This document shows, in pieces, positions 1 to 11,893 of a stretch of 64,000 nt of DNA; positions within the stretch are counted from its first letter, which is position 1; the number at the start of each line of letters is the position of its first letter. Position numbers and translations under genes: made by a program. This DNA comes from Tretioscincus oriximinensis (lineage: Eukaryota; Chordata; Lepidosauria; Squamata; Gymnophthalmidae), in the NCBI GenBank assembly GCA_022410635.1, contig JAJVDF010000258.1, positions 380,779 through 444,778 of the forward strand, given 5' to 3'. The notes beneath the pieces are model-generated. The model saw nothing but the letters and a program-made list of their open reading frames with translations, was not told the DNA's origin and did no database searches.

Positions 1-107
1 TAGACTTTTCTCTCTTAATTTGGTCTTTTGGTTTGAACATCAGGTAAAGGCTTTGATATTGTAGCTACCTTTTTATGGTCTCTAAAACCTTTTTCTCTTA
101 ATCCTAG
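1..107 (+). other. DMD intron 17, 3' end only
   Basis: This is the last part of the intron before the first exon in the window. It is T-rich and ends in the acceptor atcctag directly before exon 18. Nothing else is recognisable in it. Confidence 0.9.
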
Positions 108-231
108 GTTTGATGCTGATACAACAGAACTTCACAGTTGGATGACCCGCTCAGAAGCTGTACTCCAGAGCCCTGAGTTTGCAATATACAGAAAAGAAGG
201 GAACTTGTCAGATCTCAGAGAAAGAGTTAAT
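108..231 (+). CDS. DMD: Dystrophin exon 18 (start of spectrin repeat R4)
   Basis: The exon is 124 bp, the length I recall for human exon 18. The first base completes a split codon, then the frame reads FDADTTELHSWMTRSEAVLQ and ends in RERVN at phase 0. Human dystrophin has LDVDITELHSWITRSEAVLQ at this place, so the match is residue by residue. Splice sites are atcctag before and gtaggg after. It encodes the first helices of rod repeat R4, the part of the cytoplasmic rod that starts just after hinge 2. The preceding exon 17 lies outside the window. Confidence 0.97.
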
Positions 232-654
232 GTAGGGAAACATTTATATATACTAAATAATCTGTATTAAATATGTAAACAGTTTGGGATATGCTAACCT
301 GCTTCCAGTGGATCTCCTAATTGTAGCATAAGTCTTACCTTTACTTTTTGCTTTTTATAAACTTATCAAGAGAATACAGATAAAAATATAATTCACACCC
401 ACTGCATCTGTTTCAATGATACACCAAAGAACAGACTGTCTAACTGCACAATTGCACTGTGTCTTCACCTATGTAAACGTTTGGTCTCCACAGCTGGCAA
501 CCTCTAGCTGTTTCCTTTCCTTTCTGTTGTTCTTTGTTCCTGAGCATAAACTCTCTTTCTTTCCCTTGTGCACTCTTTATAATAGTGCTCATATGTGCAA
601 ATCTTTCTCAGTGCAATTATTGCCAGCAAGTATAAACATAAGCCTTAGAATCGT

Positions 655-1665
655 CTCCTTCTATATTCTAGCAAGGGAGTCTTGTAGCACTTTAGAGACT
701 AACAAGAAGAGGATGAGAAGCATGAGCTTTTGGTAGGGGAAATTGCCAGAACAGACTATATGTAGCAAACTGAATTTAGAAATAACAACTAACATGTGAG
801 CGTAGGTAGGGGGATTAATCAGGCCAGATACGTGGAGGAAAGTGCCTCAACATAAGAGGTGCAAGTGTAACAATAAAATATATGCAGAAAAGTGTAGAGA
901 AGTGAGATGTTGATTGGTGTTATAATGTGTGTAGTGTGTTTGAAAACTATTGTCTCTATTAAATCCCTTGTCAATGGGCTAGAATTTGTGAAAGTAGTCC
1001 AATTCTGTTATTTTTCTTTCAAATCATGTTCTGAGATCTGAAGTGGGATGCCTTAGTGTGTTCTGTAACAACTGTTTGTGTGTTGCTATTCCAAATATCT
1101 GACTTGTATCCATTTATTCTCTGGCACAGAGATTGCCTTGTTTGCCCAATATAAAGTCCTGAAGAGACAGTGAATAGAATATATCACATTAGAGAATGAG
1201 CAAGTGAATGTGTTTTTAATATTGTGGATGGTGTTATTAGATCCTGTGATGACATTATCAGAGTGGATGTGTAAACAGAGTTAACATCTCGGTTTCTATC
1301 TCTTCATCTGTGCTTTGCATCTTCCTTTAAGCAACGAAAATGTTCTGAANATAGGGGGTTGTCTCTAGCTGAGCATAAGCCTGCCACCAAGGTCTCTTGA
1401 AAGGGCAGAATTGTTATCTAGGATAGGTTGCAGTTTATTAATGGTCTCTATTAGAGGTCTTTGTTGACCACTAGTGAAGTTCTGTTGTTGTCTGTTTTAA
1501 TTCAGAATAGATTGGTTTGGGTACCATTCTGGCTATATTGATTTGTTGTTTTACTTCTTGTAATGTGTACTGTAACTTGAGGAATTCGTTTTGTTGTACT
1601 AAGGCTTTATTTGCATTAGACCTTTTGAAACAGAATGGAAAACGGAATTGAGAGTTTCAAATTGA
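655..1665 (-). mobile_element. Penelope-like retroelement relic (3' part with GIY-YIG region)
   Basis: The complement of about 1175-1030 translates as LYIGQTRQSLCQRINGYKSD and then TEHTKASHF. This is the layout of the GIY-YIG endonuclease domain at the C-terminus of Penelope-like elements. At 665-700 the + strand has the terminal motif ttgtagcactttagagac, which I know from reptile and turtle copies of this family. The stretch 1240-1620 follows the same family order on the minus strand. Stops and frame breaks make it a dead copy, truncated at its 5' side. The exact right boundary is uncertain. Confidence 0.75.
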
Positions 1666-1699
1666 AAACAAAGTGAGGATTAAAAATGCAGCCAAACCT

Positions 1700-2440
1700 A
1701 CCTCAACATCCACTCCATGTTACAGTCCCCATTTTAGATTTGAGCACAGTAGCGAGTGCTCAAATCTTCCCCACAGGAAGCCTGCTGAGGAATCTGTTTT
1801 TCTGGTAAGGGGGAGCGAGCAAGCAGCTGAGGGAATGTCAACTAAGGAGCCCTTCACCCCGCCCCCTCGCTTGTTTGGCTCCTCGCAGTTTGAGGCTGAA
1901 AGTGGGTTTCTGCCGGAATAGGAAGCAAGGGTGGCAGCTGGGATCTGGGTATGTGTGTCCTTGGGCGACCTCCTCCCTCCCTCCATCCCTCCTTTCTTTC
2001 CCTCCTTTCCACCCACCCTTCTTTCCCTTCCCCCAGTGACTGATCGCTATCAAGCAGCTAAGGGGAGACGGNTAGACAGAGGCAAGCATTGGCTGGTCAC
2101 CCACCTCTACACCCCTTCCCCCTCTCTCCCCCAAGCTCCAGAGCTATGCTGGGGAAAGAGGCCACCCTTTGCACACTTCTGCCCTGCTTTCTTAGCAGCC
2201 GCTTGCCAGGAGCTGCTGCTGCCGCCACCTGAGTATTGTCGGAGTACAAGTAAATCAGATGACCAAATGGAGCAGTGACGATGGAAATTTACCACCTACT
2301 GCGCATCATGGGAATGTGGAAGCACTTCGGATATGGTTTTGATGTTAACAGAATGAGAATGGTGGACTTTGGATTTGGAGTTGTACGCACTTTAAGGAGC
2401 AATGCATCTGCAGCCTAAAAGTATAATATCCCTGTCTTGT
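1700..2440. other. GC-rich intronic stretch of unknown origin
   Basis: This segment is clearly richer in G+C than its surroundings. It contains a perfect 12-base hairpin at 1736-1767, a pyrimidine-rich patch at 1970-2035 and CpG sites around 2210-2310. Short open frames on both strands resemble no protein I know. The abrupt composition change suggests an inserted element, but I see no clear terminal repeats. Confidence 0.35.
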
Positions 2441-2941
2441 GGATCCAAGCAGTTGTCATTATATCTAAGAGTTAGGCTGTAAACTATGGATTTAGTAGTA
2501 TGATCGGGATAGAAATTGGAAGCAAATAAGCTGGTTATCAATTAGTGAGCCTGCAATATAAAATTGTGCTTAGATATCCATTGTGTAGCTTTATGATGAA
2601 ATTAAAAAGGTGAACCTGCTCCCTGGATAGTTCCAAAGTGAGATTAATCTCCTTCTACATTGAGCACCTTAACCATTCATTTTCCTCCTTCCATGATAAA
2701 TAATAAGGCTGTTTATGCTGCTTCTGCTGTGGTAGTTGAGAAGAAAGCTAACTCTAACTATGACAAGGTGGGAGAGGATTACCTTCCTTTCATCATCATA
2801 ATCCCAAATTAGAATAGATCCTAATACACAAATGTAAGAGATATTCTAGCCTTTTCCATTTTCAGATAAGCAACAGCAATACTTATGATTATCCCAGATC
2901 TTTGGGAAGGATCTGATAGTCATAATATCAACCCAGACACA

Positions 2942-3178
2942 ATTTCTTTCTTTTTTTCTTTTTCTTCTTCTTTTTCTTCTTCTTCCTCCTCCTCCTCCTC
3001 CTCCGCCCCACTCCTCTCTTCCTCTTATCTATCCCCCTACCCTACCCACTCCTCTCCCCTCATCTCTTTTCCTCCTCTGCTTTATCACCCTCCCCTCCCC
3101 ACTACCCACTCCCCTTCCCCTCCTTCTTCTTTTTCTTTTTCTTCTTTTTCTTTTTCTCTTCTTCATCTCCTCCTCCTC
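2942..3178 (+). repeat. Polypyrimidine (CT) tract
   Basis: About 237 bases consist almost only of C and T, built from ttc, tcc and ctc runs with few purines. It ends about 140 bp before the exon 19 acceptor. Open frames across it are low-complexity (Ser/Phe/Pro or Arg/Lys/Glu) and are not genes. Such mirror-like homopyrimidine runs can form triplex DNA. Confidence 0.9.
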
Positions 3179-3319
3179 CGTTATTAAAGGCTTTTCCAAA
3201 GTTGTTATAGGAATTACTGTTTTTACTTGAAAAGTATGCCATGTTAGATTTTGTTTGGCAAGTTGCAATTCAGAACTTTTTCCATGTGAAATACTGAACT
3301 TTTTCTGTCATGTTTTTAG

Positions 3320-3407
3320 GCCATAGAAAGAGAAAAATCTGAGAAGTACAGGAAACTCCAAGATGCTAGCAGATCAGCTGAGGCCTTGGTGGAGCAGATG
3401 GTAAACG
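3320..3407 (+). CDS. DMD: Dystrophin exon 19
   Basis: The exon is 88 bp, as I recall for human exon 19. It reads AIEREKSEKYRKLQDASRSA and continues to VEQMVN, ending with one base of the next codon (phase 1). Human has AIEREKAEKFRKLQDASRSA. The stretch ctccaagatgctagcagatc is very close to the human purine-rich region targeted in exon 19 splicing studies, so an exonic splicing enhancer is probably retained. Splice sites are tttttag and gtaatt. Because 88 is not a multiple of three, skipping it would shift the frame. It lies within R4. Confidence 0.97.
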
Positions 3408-6400
3408 GTAATTATATAGTGGTTGATTTAGATAATCCTAGGGACTTGATAAACATACTGATTCTTACTTGTTATTTGAACAATATTAGCAAAGCATTTT
3501 GTGAAGGAAGTGTAATTTTTTTTTTGTCCATTGCTTTTGAATATTATCTTTTAATTAGAATAGGGGAAACCGTTGAAATTTTGAATCTCAAAATTCAAGG
3601 TTCTTAATGTAATTTAGATAGGAAACATTTCTAATATGTAGTACATCAATAATGTTCTTCAAATGTTTTTTTAAAAAGTAATTCCTTTAACTTTATGTTT
3701 GTTTTCATACATTATAAAAAGAAAAGAAAAGCATTTAAATACTAGTCTACTTCTTTTTCATAGATTTTTCAAACTGAAAACAGAGACTAAGGGCAAATCT
3801 CCATGATAGGGTTTGCCTCTCTTTAAACAAAAGCACACATTAGCCACTCACCCCCATGTTACCTTAAAGTTTTCAATCTGCTGCGATTCTTTAATCACAG
3901 AGAATTCTGGGGATTGTAGTCTAATAAGCACAGCAATGCTTTTGGGGGCTTGTCACNTGTTGCATCACATGACAAACTCCTGCGCTTATCTAAAATCCCT
4001 AGCATTCCCTGTGAGCCTGCATACAATTTACCAAGAATTCTCTGCTAGCAGAAAGCCAATTGATGTTTTACAATTTGCATGCTGAAGNTCTACACAGCTT
4101 TTCTTTTGGACTGTACAAAATGGAGGCTGCTAAATCACATGATATGCTCTTTATTCTGCCATAAGGAGCACATAGGAAACTGGACACACACATTTCCATG
4201 GAGTGGACAGAGGGTAGAATCACCTCCAAAGCACTGTGGAGAGATTTTTCCATGAAAGCTTTTTTTTTTAAGCTTATTGGGTTTAATAATTTCACTTAAT
4301 TTTATTGCTATTTAGGAATTATTTCTGTGTTATAAATGTGAGGCATATAGTCTAACATGTAGTTTAACTGAACAATACATGAGGGCTGTCAAGATTTCTC
4401 CCATTTTTAANTCAAAAAATAATGAGATATCGGGAAATGATGGCTTGTTATGACAGATTTAAAGAAAGTGCTTGTTGTGTTGAAATAAACGATCACTGAG
4501 TTTGTTATGCTGGGAAGCATAAAAATGAAGACAAAATGAATGTGTAATGGTAAAGTACTTAACGAGAATCAAATCTGCTATTGTGCTCAATGTAAATTGT
4601 TGCAAATATACTTGCAAGTCAAAAGCTAAAACATATTGTTCTTCATTGAAGCCACAGCTAATGATAAATACTTTGCATATGAGGCGATGAGCAATTAAAA
4701 GTATTTTAACATAATTTGCTATGCATGATACACAAAGTAATAAAATTAACGGAAGCACTTCAGGTACTGATCTTGTTGTCCTTTGGGGACAATGTATTTA
4801 TTCACTGCCAATATCAGGGGTTGTTCAGAATATAAAATGTGGAACGATTTATGAGCCATTAACCTTGAAACTATAATAAATTACCACAGCATGGGTATTA
4901 TATTATTCATTATGCCAGATGTTAACAGCAAGAGTTGTGCACCTTCTTAACACGAATGGTCATATTTTCCTTCCATCACACTCGGATAGCATTAGCGATT
5001 AATGGAAAATGAAAGGAAATACTAAAGCAATTCAGTTAAATAAAAAACCTGAATCATTAAAACATTATATTTAAGTTAACATTAACTAGAATTTGTGATA
5101 TTGCACATAGGATATTTACATAGTTTGACATGTGACCACTACTTGTGAAAACATGTCATCCCTTGCGGTGATGCTCCATAGAAAAACACATGGCCCAACA
5201 TGTTAAAGTCGTGCAGTTCACACCTGAGCAGAAGAGTTCCAAAATCTATTGTTTAAAATATTCTTTTAGGAGATCAGATGTTTTTTAAGCCTAGTTAATA
5301 TTTACATAGCAGCATGTAAGAAGGAATGTCAAAATTCTTCCAACTATAGAAGCAAATTCACATAAAATTAGTACCAGTAATTTATTATAATCAAAACTGT
5401 ACATTCATGCTAGTGATGCTTTCTTTCTTTGTAAATGTGATGCACGCAAATCAATTTTGATTGTTTTAATAATTGGAGAACAAATTAGTCAGNAAATAAT
5501 GGAAATACTTGATCTGTATGTACTTTTTAAAAAAGAAAGAAAGAAAAAGGACTCATTTGTTATTTTGGTTCACAACTGGGCCTCAATCCAAGATAAATGT
5601 GTTAGAAGAATATTTTTTTGCTTTGAGGATTCTATCATATGCGAAGACATGTATGACACACCCACAGCTACAATATATCACACATGAATTCACAGTTTCC
5701 TATATAGTCTGTTCTTGACATTGGACCCCTAGCATCTGAAGAATTAGACATGTCTATGAAAGCTCATGCTACAAGTCCCCTTGATACCTTTTTCTTGTCA
5801 GTCTCTAATGTGCTATGAGAGCTCCTTGCAAGATTTTAGGAAATTAACAATTATAGATCTATAAGTAAATGACATCTATTTTAAAAAGAAGTGTGCATGA
5901 AAAACGCATAATGCTAAAATATTTTAGTGTACTTTTTGCATTCTTAAAAGGAAATGCTGCATATGTTTGTAATATCCAATTTGTTACTTTCATGTCAATT
6001 AGTTTGGAAGCTGGTATCATCACTATAGGACTGTTAAGAAGTGTTCTATACCCTTAAGCATTTTTACAGATGACTGTTCAAACATGTATGCTAAATGCGT
6101 TTCAAATCCTAATACCTCTGTCAATTGTTAACAGTATTTGATACCCATTTAGTTTGACTTTTTGAAAGATATTTAATGATTTTAAGATTCTACTTAAATA
6201 TTTTAATTATATTCCTTTTACATAGGATACCTTCCCCAAATTTAAGACATGTAATACAAGATGATTTTTTAAATTATTTGTAAAATATGCAGGTAATGGC
6301 ATGATTGCTTTCTTTAAAAGCTTAAATATATTATTTTTCACATACTAAATTGTATTTCCAGTATAAAGAAAAGACTTCCTCTGTTTTTGCACAGCTTTTC

Positions 6401-6674
6401 CATTTCACACATATGATTCCATTAATTCTGTATTATCTGGACTTCCCAAAAGCACTTTTCTTGACTTTTAAAAGGACATTTCAGTTTTTCTACCAATGCA
6501 CAGCTGCATATTCAGAATGATTTTTTTACAGTAAATCATTTCATGTTTTTATGAGATCACTGTTAAAGAAAGGTAGTTGAATTTCTGTATCCACTTTTTT
6601 TAGGAAATCTTTTCTGTGACCTAAAGTAGATGTGTTAAAATTTCTATCATCTCTTCTCTTTTTTTTCCTTCTAG
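3408..6674 (+). other. DMD intron 19
   Basis: The intron is 3,267 bp and AT-rich. At about 3790-4260 there is a patch with agaattctggggattgtagt, a motif common in non-autonomous DNA transposons of lizards, but I could not fix its ends. A Penelope terminal fragment lies at 5728-5830. I recognise nothing in the rest. Confidence 0.85.
5728..5830 (-). repeat. Solo Penelope-type terminal fragment
   Basis: On the complement it reads cattagagactgacaag and later tagcatgagctttcatagac with cttcagatgc. This is the same order as the termini at 665-730, 7865 and 31830, in opposite orientation to those three. No coding sequence remains. Confidence 0.6.
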
Positions 6675-6916
6675 AGGGGCTTAATGCTGACAGCATCAAA
6701 CAAGCTTCAGATCAGTTGAACAATCGCTGGATTGAGTTCTGTCAGTTGCTGAGTGAAAGACTGGCATGGCTGGATTACCAAAATAATATCATTGCCTTCT
6801 ACTCTCGGCTGCAGCAACTGGAGCAGTCAGTAATTACTTCTGAAAACTGGTTGAAAGCACAACCCACCCCTGGAGCAGAACCTGCTGCAGTAAAAACTCA
6901 ACTAGAGAAGTGCAAG
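6675..6916 (+). CDS. DMD: Dystrophin exon 20 (end of R4, start of R5)
   Basis: The exon is 242 bp, equal to human exon 20 as recalled. After completing a split Glu codon it reads GLNADSIKQASDQLNNRWIE, then SERLAWLDYQNNIIAFYSRL, and ends in EKCK at phase 0. The conserved Trp residues of the spectrin repeat helices (NNRWIE, SENWLK) are present. The acceptor is cttctag. The donor is gttgga, which departs from consensus at +3 to +4. The open frame runs on into the intron for 30 bases, but homology ends exactly at AAG before that GT. Confidence 0.97.
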
Positions 6917-7697
6917 GTTGGAAATCCTGTTCAGGTCTTTCTAATATAGTGCCACATACACAATAGAACATCATTGTTTGCATTTGTTTTGAAAAAAATA
7001 ACAACCATTGTTAAGATGACTGACAACTATTTTGCTTTTTGACATTCAACTATTTTGGTATGTCTATAATAAAAAGATGTACTGGTAAGACACAGAAATT
7101 CATAGGTGACTCAAATGACAGTAGTATATGGTCCTCATGCCCCCAAGCCCTATCCAATCTCGATTTAATAGTCTTTCATGAGAGGTAAGAAAACAGACTG
7201 CTGGGTGAACAATCCCATCTCTGAGCTATTATTGGTTATTTATTTCCAAAGGATTAGCCCATTTGTAAATGTGTGTGGGTGGTGGTGGGGAGGGGATGAA
7301 TCATGTTTTTAAAGAAGTGTCCAAAAACCTCCTACCGTGCAATAGCCTCAGCAACCCCTTGCCATTCATTGTGCACAACTAATATATTGACTGATGGGCT
7401 AATTGGTTGACCCATTCATCAACCTTAATTTCTGTTTGTCCAAGAGCAATTTTTGTGCACGTGTCTATAGAAGGGGCAGATAAAGTAATTTAATTGTTGT
7501 TTCTGCTGCTGCTGATCATCATATATTTGCTCTTTGGGCCCATAATTTGCACCATAATACTCCTAATGACAAATCTGAATGTGCCCTTAGAATACAATTA
7601 TAAGTTGGCTTTTGTTTGCTCTCAGGGATGCATTTTGTCACTAACATTCCTGAAACACCCCTTCACTTACTTTTAGATGTGGCTGTTTTAATATATT

Positions 7698-7765
7698 AAT
7701 CTGGGGTTTTGTTGTTAACTGCCCTTAGACCTTTAGGTATAGGGTACCTGAAGATCAGTAAGGGG
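7698..7765 (+). repeat. L2-like / CORE-SINE 3' tail fragment
   Basis: It reads ttaactgcccttagacct and then ttaggtataggg. This resembles the 3' tails at 62570-62600 and 39500-39540 (gccctgagacct, ttggatata). It is short and lacks a poly-A-like end, so the assignment is tentative. Confidence 0.45.
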
Positions 7766-7861
7766 GATAATATCCCATTCTATCAGTCACTCATTTGAAT
7801 CAAGAAAGAAGATGAACTGCTGAATGAGTACATTGGCAGCCTGACAAATTGGACCTTGGAC

Positions 7862-7945
7862 AGTCTACCAAAAAGGCTAGTAGCACTTAGAGACTAACAG
7901 GAGAAAAGTGGGTGGCATAAGATTTCGTAGACATGTGGATCTTGG
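7862..7945 (+). repeat. Solo Penelope-type terminal fragment
   Basis: It contains agtagcacttagagactaac, then ggtggcataagatttcgtag and acatg. It matches the terminal motif seen at 31830-31925 almost base for base. Confidence 0.65.
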
Positions 7946-8444
7946 ACAATAAATTGAAAAGAGGTGGAGAATCAACCAGCCAGTATCTTGTGGTAGCATA
8001 TTAAATATGACATCTCTTTAGGATGGTGTGACATTCCCTTTAGGAGAGCAGCTCATAGTCCAGGGACAGCTCCAGATTCTAATCTTGCCATTTGTATGCC
8101 AAGTCCTATCAGTTCTGGACAGGTCTTGTCTTTTCTCTCTTCTGATTTGGCAGCTGGACTTTTATTATGGTTCTGTTTGAAAAATACAGTTTCCAAAATA
8201 ATGATAAAGATGGTGTGTATGGACTTTAAGATAACATTCTTTAATAACTTCAACCCTGAATAACTGAACTAAACTAGTTCTTCCTTTCTAGTTCTTCAGG
8301 ACTGAAAACATTTTAAAAGTATCTGAATGACCATAATCTCATTGGTTGATACCTGGCTACTTTAAGCTTATAGCAACTTCCCTAAAATGTCTCTATGGCT
8401 TGGAATCCATATATTTAGAAGATTTATTGTGTCTTTTATTGTGT

Positions 8445-10045
8445 TTTTCTTCTTGTGGGATTCAAATCCATAGAAGGACAACTTAGCTGTAAGGTGGTAG
8501 CACATTACAAAGAATATTAAAAGAAATAATAAGGACATTTTCAAATACATCAGAAATAAGAATCCTACCAGGAAAGCAGTTAGACTACTCAATAGCAATG
8601 GACAAAAGGGCATAATCAAGGAGGATGTGGAGATTGCAGAGAGGTTGAATGATTTTTTTTTGCTTCAGTTTTCACTGAAGAAAACAGAGGCTATTTACCC
8701 ACAACAGATTTAGTCTCCTCAGGAAGTACACCAGATGAGTTAAACTGGATAGAGATAACAAGGGAGGAAGTCCTTGCTAGTTTAATAAGCTGAACATTCA
8801 TAAATCTCCAGGGCCAGATGGCATTCATCCAAGAATTCTTAAAGAACTCATATGTGAAATTGCTGAACTTCTAACCAAAATATTTAATCTTTCCTTAAGA
8901 TCAGGCACAGTACCAGTAGATTGAAGGGTAGCTAACATAACACCAATCTTCCAAAAAGGATCCCGGGGTGATCCCGGAAATTATAGACCCGTCAGTTTAA
9001 CATCAGTTCCAGGTAAAGTGTTGGAAATCATAATTAAGGACAAAATTACTCAGCATGGCTTCTGCAGAGATAAATCATGCCTTACTAACTTGCTAGAATT
9101 CTTTAAGAACAGATAAAGGGGATCCAGTTGGCATGTCTCTCTAAATTTTCAGAAGCCTTTTGATAAAGTCCCTCATCAAAGACTCCTAAAAAAGCTCCAC
9201 ACTCATGGTATAAGAGGACAGACTTTGTATTGGATTGGANNCCTGCTAAAAGATAGAAAACAGAGGGTAGTAATAAATGGACAGTACTCTTGGGTGAATA
9301 GAGGTAAGAAGTGGGGTACCCCAGGGGTCTGTCCTGGGACCTTTGCTTGTCAATATGTTCATAAACGATCTGGATCCCGAGGTAAATAGTAAAGTAGTGA
9401 AGTTCACTGACGACACTAAACTATTCAGGCTAGTGAAAACTGAAAATGATTGGAAGGCACTCCAGAGTGATCTATTGAAATTGGGTGAGTGAGCATCAAA
9501 GTGGCAAATGCACTTCAATTTAAGCAAGTGCAAAGTCATGCACATTGGGGCAAAGAACCCCAATTACTCCTACCAACAGATGAGAACCAAGCTTTCTGTG
9601 ACCAAGCAAGAAAAGGATCTTGGGGTGTTGGTGGACAATTCAATGAACATGTCAACCTAGTGTGCAGCAGCAGCAAAAAAGGAAAAATTCCATGTTGGGG
9701 ATAATTAGGAAAGGAATAAAAAAAGTCAGCAAATGTTGTTTTGCCTCTTTATAAATCTGTGGTGAGGCCATATTTGGAATACTGTGTTCAGTTCTGGTCA
9801 CCACATCTTAAGAGGGATAATATAGCATTAGAGAAGGTGCAGAAAAGGGCAACAAGGATGATCAAGGGTCTGGAGTACCTCCCTTATGAAGTCAGGCTGC
9901 AACGTCTGTGCGTCTTCAGCCTCGAAAGGCGATGTTTGAAATGTGATCTGATTGAAGTGTACAAAATCACGCATGGGATGGATAGGGTGAATAGAGAAAA
10001 ATGTTTTCTCTATCACATATCACTAGGACCAGAGGGCACCCCGTG
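8445..10045 (+). mobile_element. CR1 LINE copy, reverse transcriptase part, degraded
   Basis: Translation on the + strand shows the CR1 reverse transcriptase order, spread over several frames. A GVPQGSVLGP block lies near 9310-9345. The catalytic block reads FTDDTKL near 9400, in place of the usual FADD. This is followed by KWQMHFNLSKCKVMHIGAKN, KQEKDLGVLVDNSM, then LPLYKSVVRPYLEYCVQFWS and VQKRATRMIKGLEYL near 9740-9880. Many stops and frame shifts show it is dead. The 3' untranslated end is missing, so both ends are truncated. It lies in the same orientation as DMD. Confidence 0.88.
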
Positions 10046-11425
10046 AAACCCCCAGAAACCATAAGTCAGAACATGATAGGACAAGGGCCTCTATCTGGCT
10101 TTCCTTTTGCCACTTCTTCAGTCGCTACGTTATAATATTAAACTCAAAATTAATANTGTACAAAATTATTAATAAAATTGTTTATAGCAGAGCTCAGCCC
10201 ATATGCAAGCCAAACACTCAAATGCAGTTTGACCCAAGTCATTTTAATTTCTGCCTTCTGTCCTTGTTCCTCTTTAACATCTGTCTATGTCTGTGTACCA
10301 TATTTTTCACTTCCATTGACTTTCTGTTTGCTATATCCTTAATTATCAATATGTAGCTGTTGTCACTCTCACTTCCACCTGAGACAGTTAAAACTGCTGA
10401 CTGTTTGCCTTCTCTGTCTACATACACTGTTGCAGGAAAAATGTGTCATTTGCATGCCTGGTGCTGCTTTCTGTTCTGCACCAGCTAAGAACAAATGAAG
10501 TAAGGAAAAAAATAGCAGAACTAGATAGGTACTGGCCGAAGGGAGAGGGTGGAGAGGACAGCCAAGAAAAGAAGAAAGGTGGATATTATGGAAAGCCAGC
10601 TGAGCGAGCTATAGGAATCTAGGTTGAGCCCAGCATAAGTTGGCTGTTCTGCCCAACAAAGTTCTCACTTTGTCATGACACCTGGGGGGNATGCATGAGC
10701 GCTTGAGTTGAAGTCATGTGCATTCTTGAGCTGAATCCAAATATTGTTTATTTGCTATATTTGAATGTTCTGATATAAAGAGCTCAAGATAATATTTTCT
10801 TCGGGAATATCCATGCTTTTCTCTGATACATTGAAGTATAGTGGCCTAGTTTTACAATGCTTCAGAATTTTTGCAACTTGGAGATTTCTGCTCCTTTTGG
10901 TCTGTAAAAATGTTGTGTAATTCAATCATTATGCATTGGTTGCTTCGCTGTCCATAAGATAGCTGTAGCAGACTCGTTACCTTAATGAGCACCAGCCTCT
11001 GGGTGCTGCTCATCCACGGATTTCACCAAAACAAAATCCCAGATCTTTGCTAAGATTTCAAGATCGTGGCATGCCAGCATATTCTGTTATATTGGAAAAA
11101 AGCGCTACGAAAGCTACTTCCCACCATTTTAAAAAAAACTGGATATGTATTTTTTTATGCTTTCCGTACACTAGGATGATGTCAATGCCACCAAACAATA
11201 CAGCAATACAGATATCCTAGCATAAGAAAAGCATGAAGAAAACAGCATGCACGTGGACCCTTACTTAATGCTTCCTTGTTTGGCTTTTAATCTTTAAAAT
11301 TACTTGGAGTCGTAGGACACCATCATATTTGGTAACTAACTAGGATCAGTATTTAAGAACGTANTTTTTTCATCATCATTAAATCCTAACTTAACATACC
11401 TACATGCATATATGTGTATGTACAG

Positions 11426-11606
11426 GATGAAGTTATCCACTTGTCAGCTCTCCAGCCTCAGATTGAAACCCTAAGGGTTCAAAGCAAAGAACTGAAAGAG
11501 AAACAAGAAGGTCCAATGTTTCTGGAAGCAGATCTTGTTGCTTTTACCAATCATTTTGATCAGGTTTATAATGCTGTTAAAAGCAGAGAAAAGCATCTAC
11601 AAACAA
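11426..11606 (+). CDS. DMD: Dystrophin exon 21 (R5)
   Basis: The exon is 181 bp, as in human. It reads DEVIHLSALQPQIETLRVQS and later EGPMFLEADLVAFTNHFDQV, ending one base into the next codon. The human counterparts are DEVNRLSGLQPQIERLKIQS and QGPMFLDADFVAFTNHFKQV. The acceptor is gtacag and the upstream tract is purine-mixed (catatatgtgtatgtacag), a poor polypyrimidine run. The donor is the strong gtaagt. Confidence 0.97.
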
Positions 11607-11893
11607 GTAAGTATAAATATAGATTTAGTTACTTTTTTTCCTTAACTGTTTGCCAGATTCATGACTGTTTGGGTANGTACAAAGATATGGTGTTTGTGTT
11701 AAATCTTGGAATCCTTAGGACTCTCATGTATTCTGAGTTGCATTTTTAACTCTAACTGAAAAACCATGCTTTCAATTTTAAAATTCTGATTATTAAAATA
11801 TTGGGTTTCAGATTCTGAACAACGTTATTGGAGCAGGTCATTCAACAACAAACTCATCTAGAAATTGGTTCCTATGGTTCCTATGAACTAGAC

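Larger units (their letters stand above)
232..3319 (+). other. DMD intron 18
   Basis: The intron is 3,088 bp. It holds a Penelope-like relic on the minus strand (about 655-1660), a GC-rich stretch of unknown origin at about 1700-2440, and a long pyrimidine tract (2942-3178) close to the exon 19 acceptor. Between about 2440 and 2940 I see only ordinary AT-rich sequence. Confidence 0.9.
6917..11425 (+). other. DMD intron 20
   Basis: The intron is 4,509 bp. Contents are an L2/CORE-SINE tail fragment (7698-7765), a Penelope terminal fragment (7862-7945), a CR1 LINE copy (8445-10045), then about 1.35 kb (10050-11400) in which I recognise nothing. Confidence 0.85.

Noticed and set aside
2885..3268. 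Open frames across the CT tract (Ser/Phe/Pro-rich or Arg/Lys-rich)
   Set aside because: Pure low-complexity translation of the pyrimidine tract.
6632..6949. Extended open frame around exon 20 as a longer exon
   Set aside because: The frame stays open upstream of the ag at 6674 and downstream of the gt at 6917 by chance. Homology to dystrophin and the exon length stop exactly at these sites.
9741..10046. Open frame ending the CR1 reverse transcriptase as a host gene
   Set aside because: Its sequence (LPLYKSVVRPYLEYCVQFWS) is the CR1 C-terminal block, so it is part of the mobile element.
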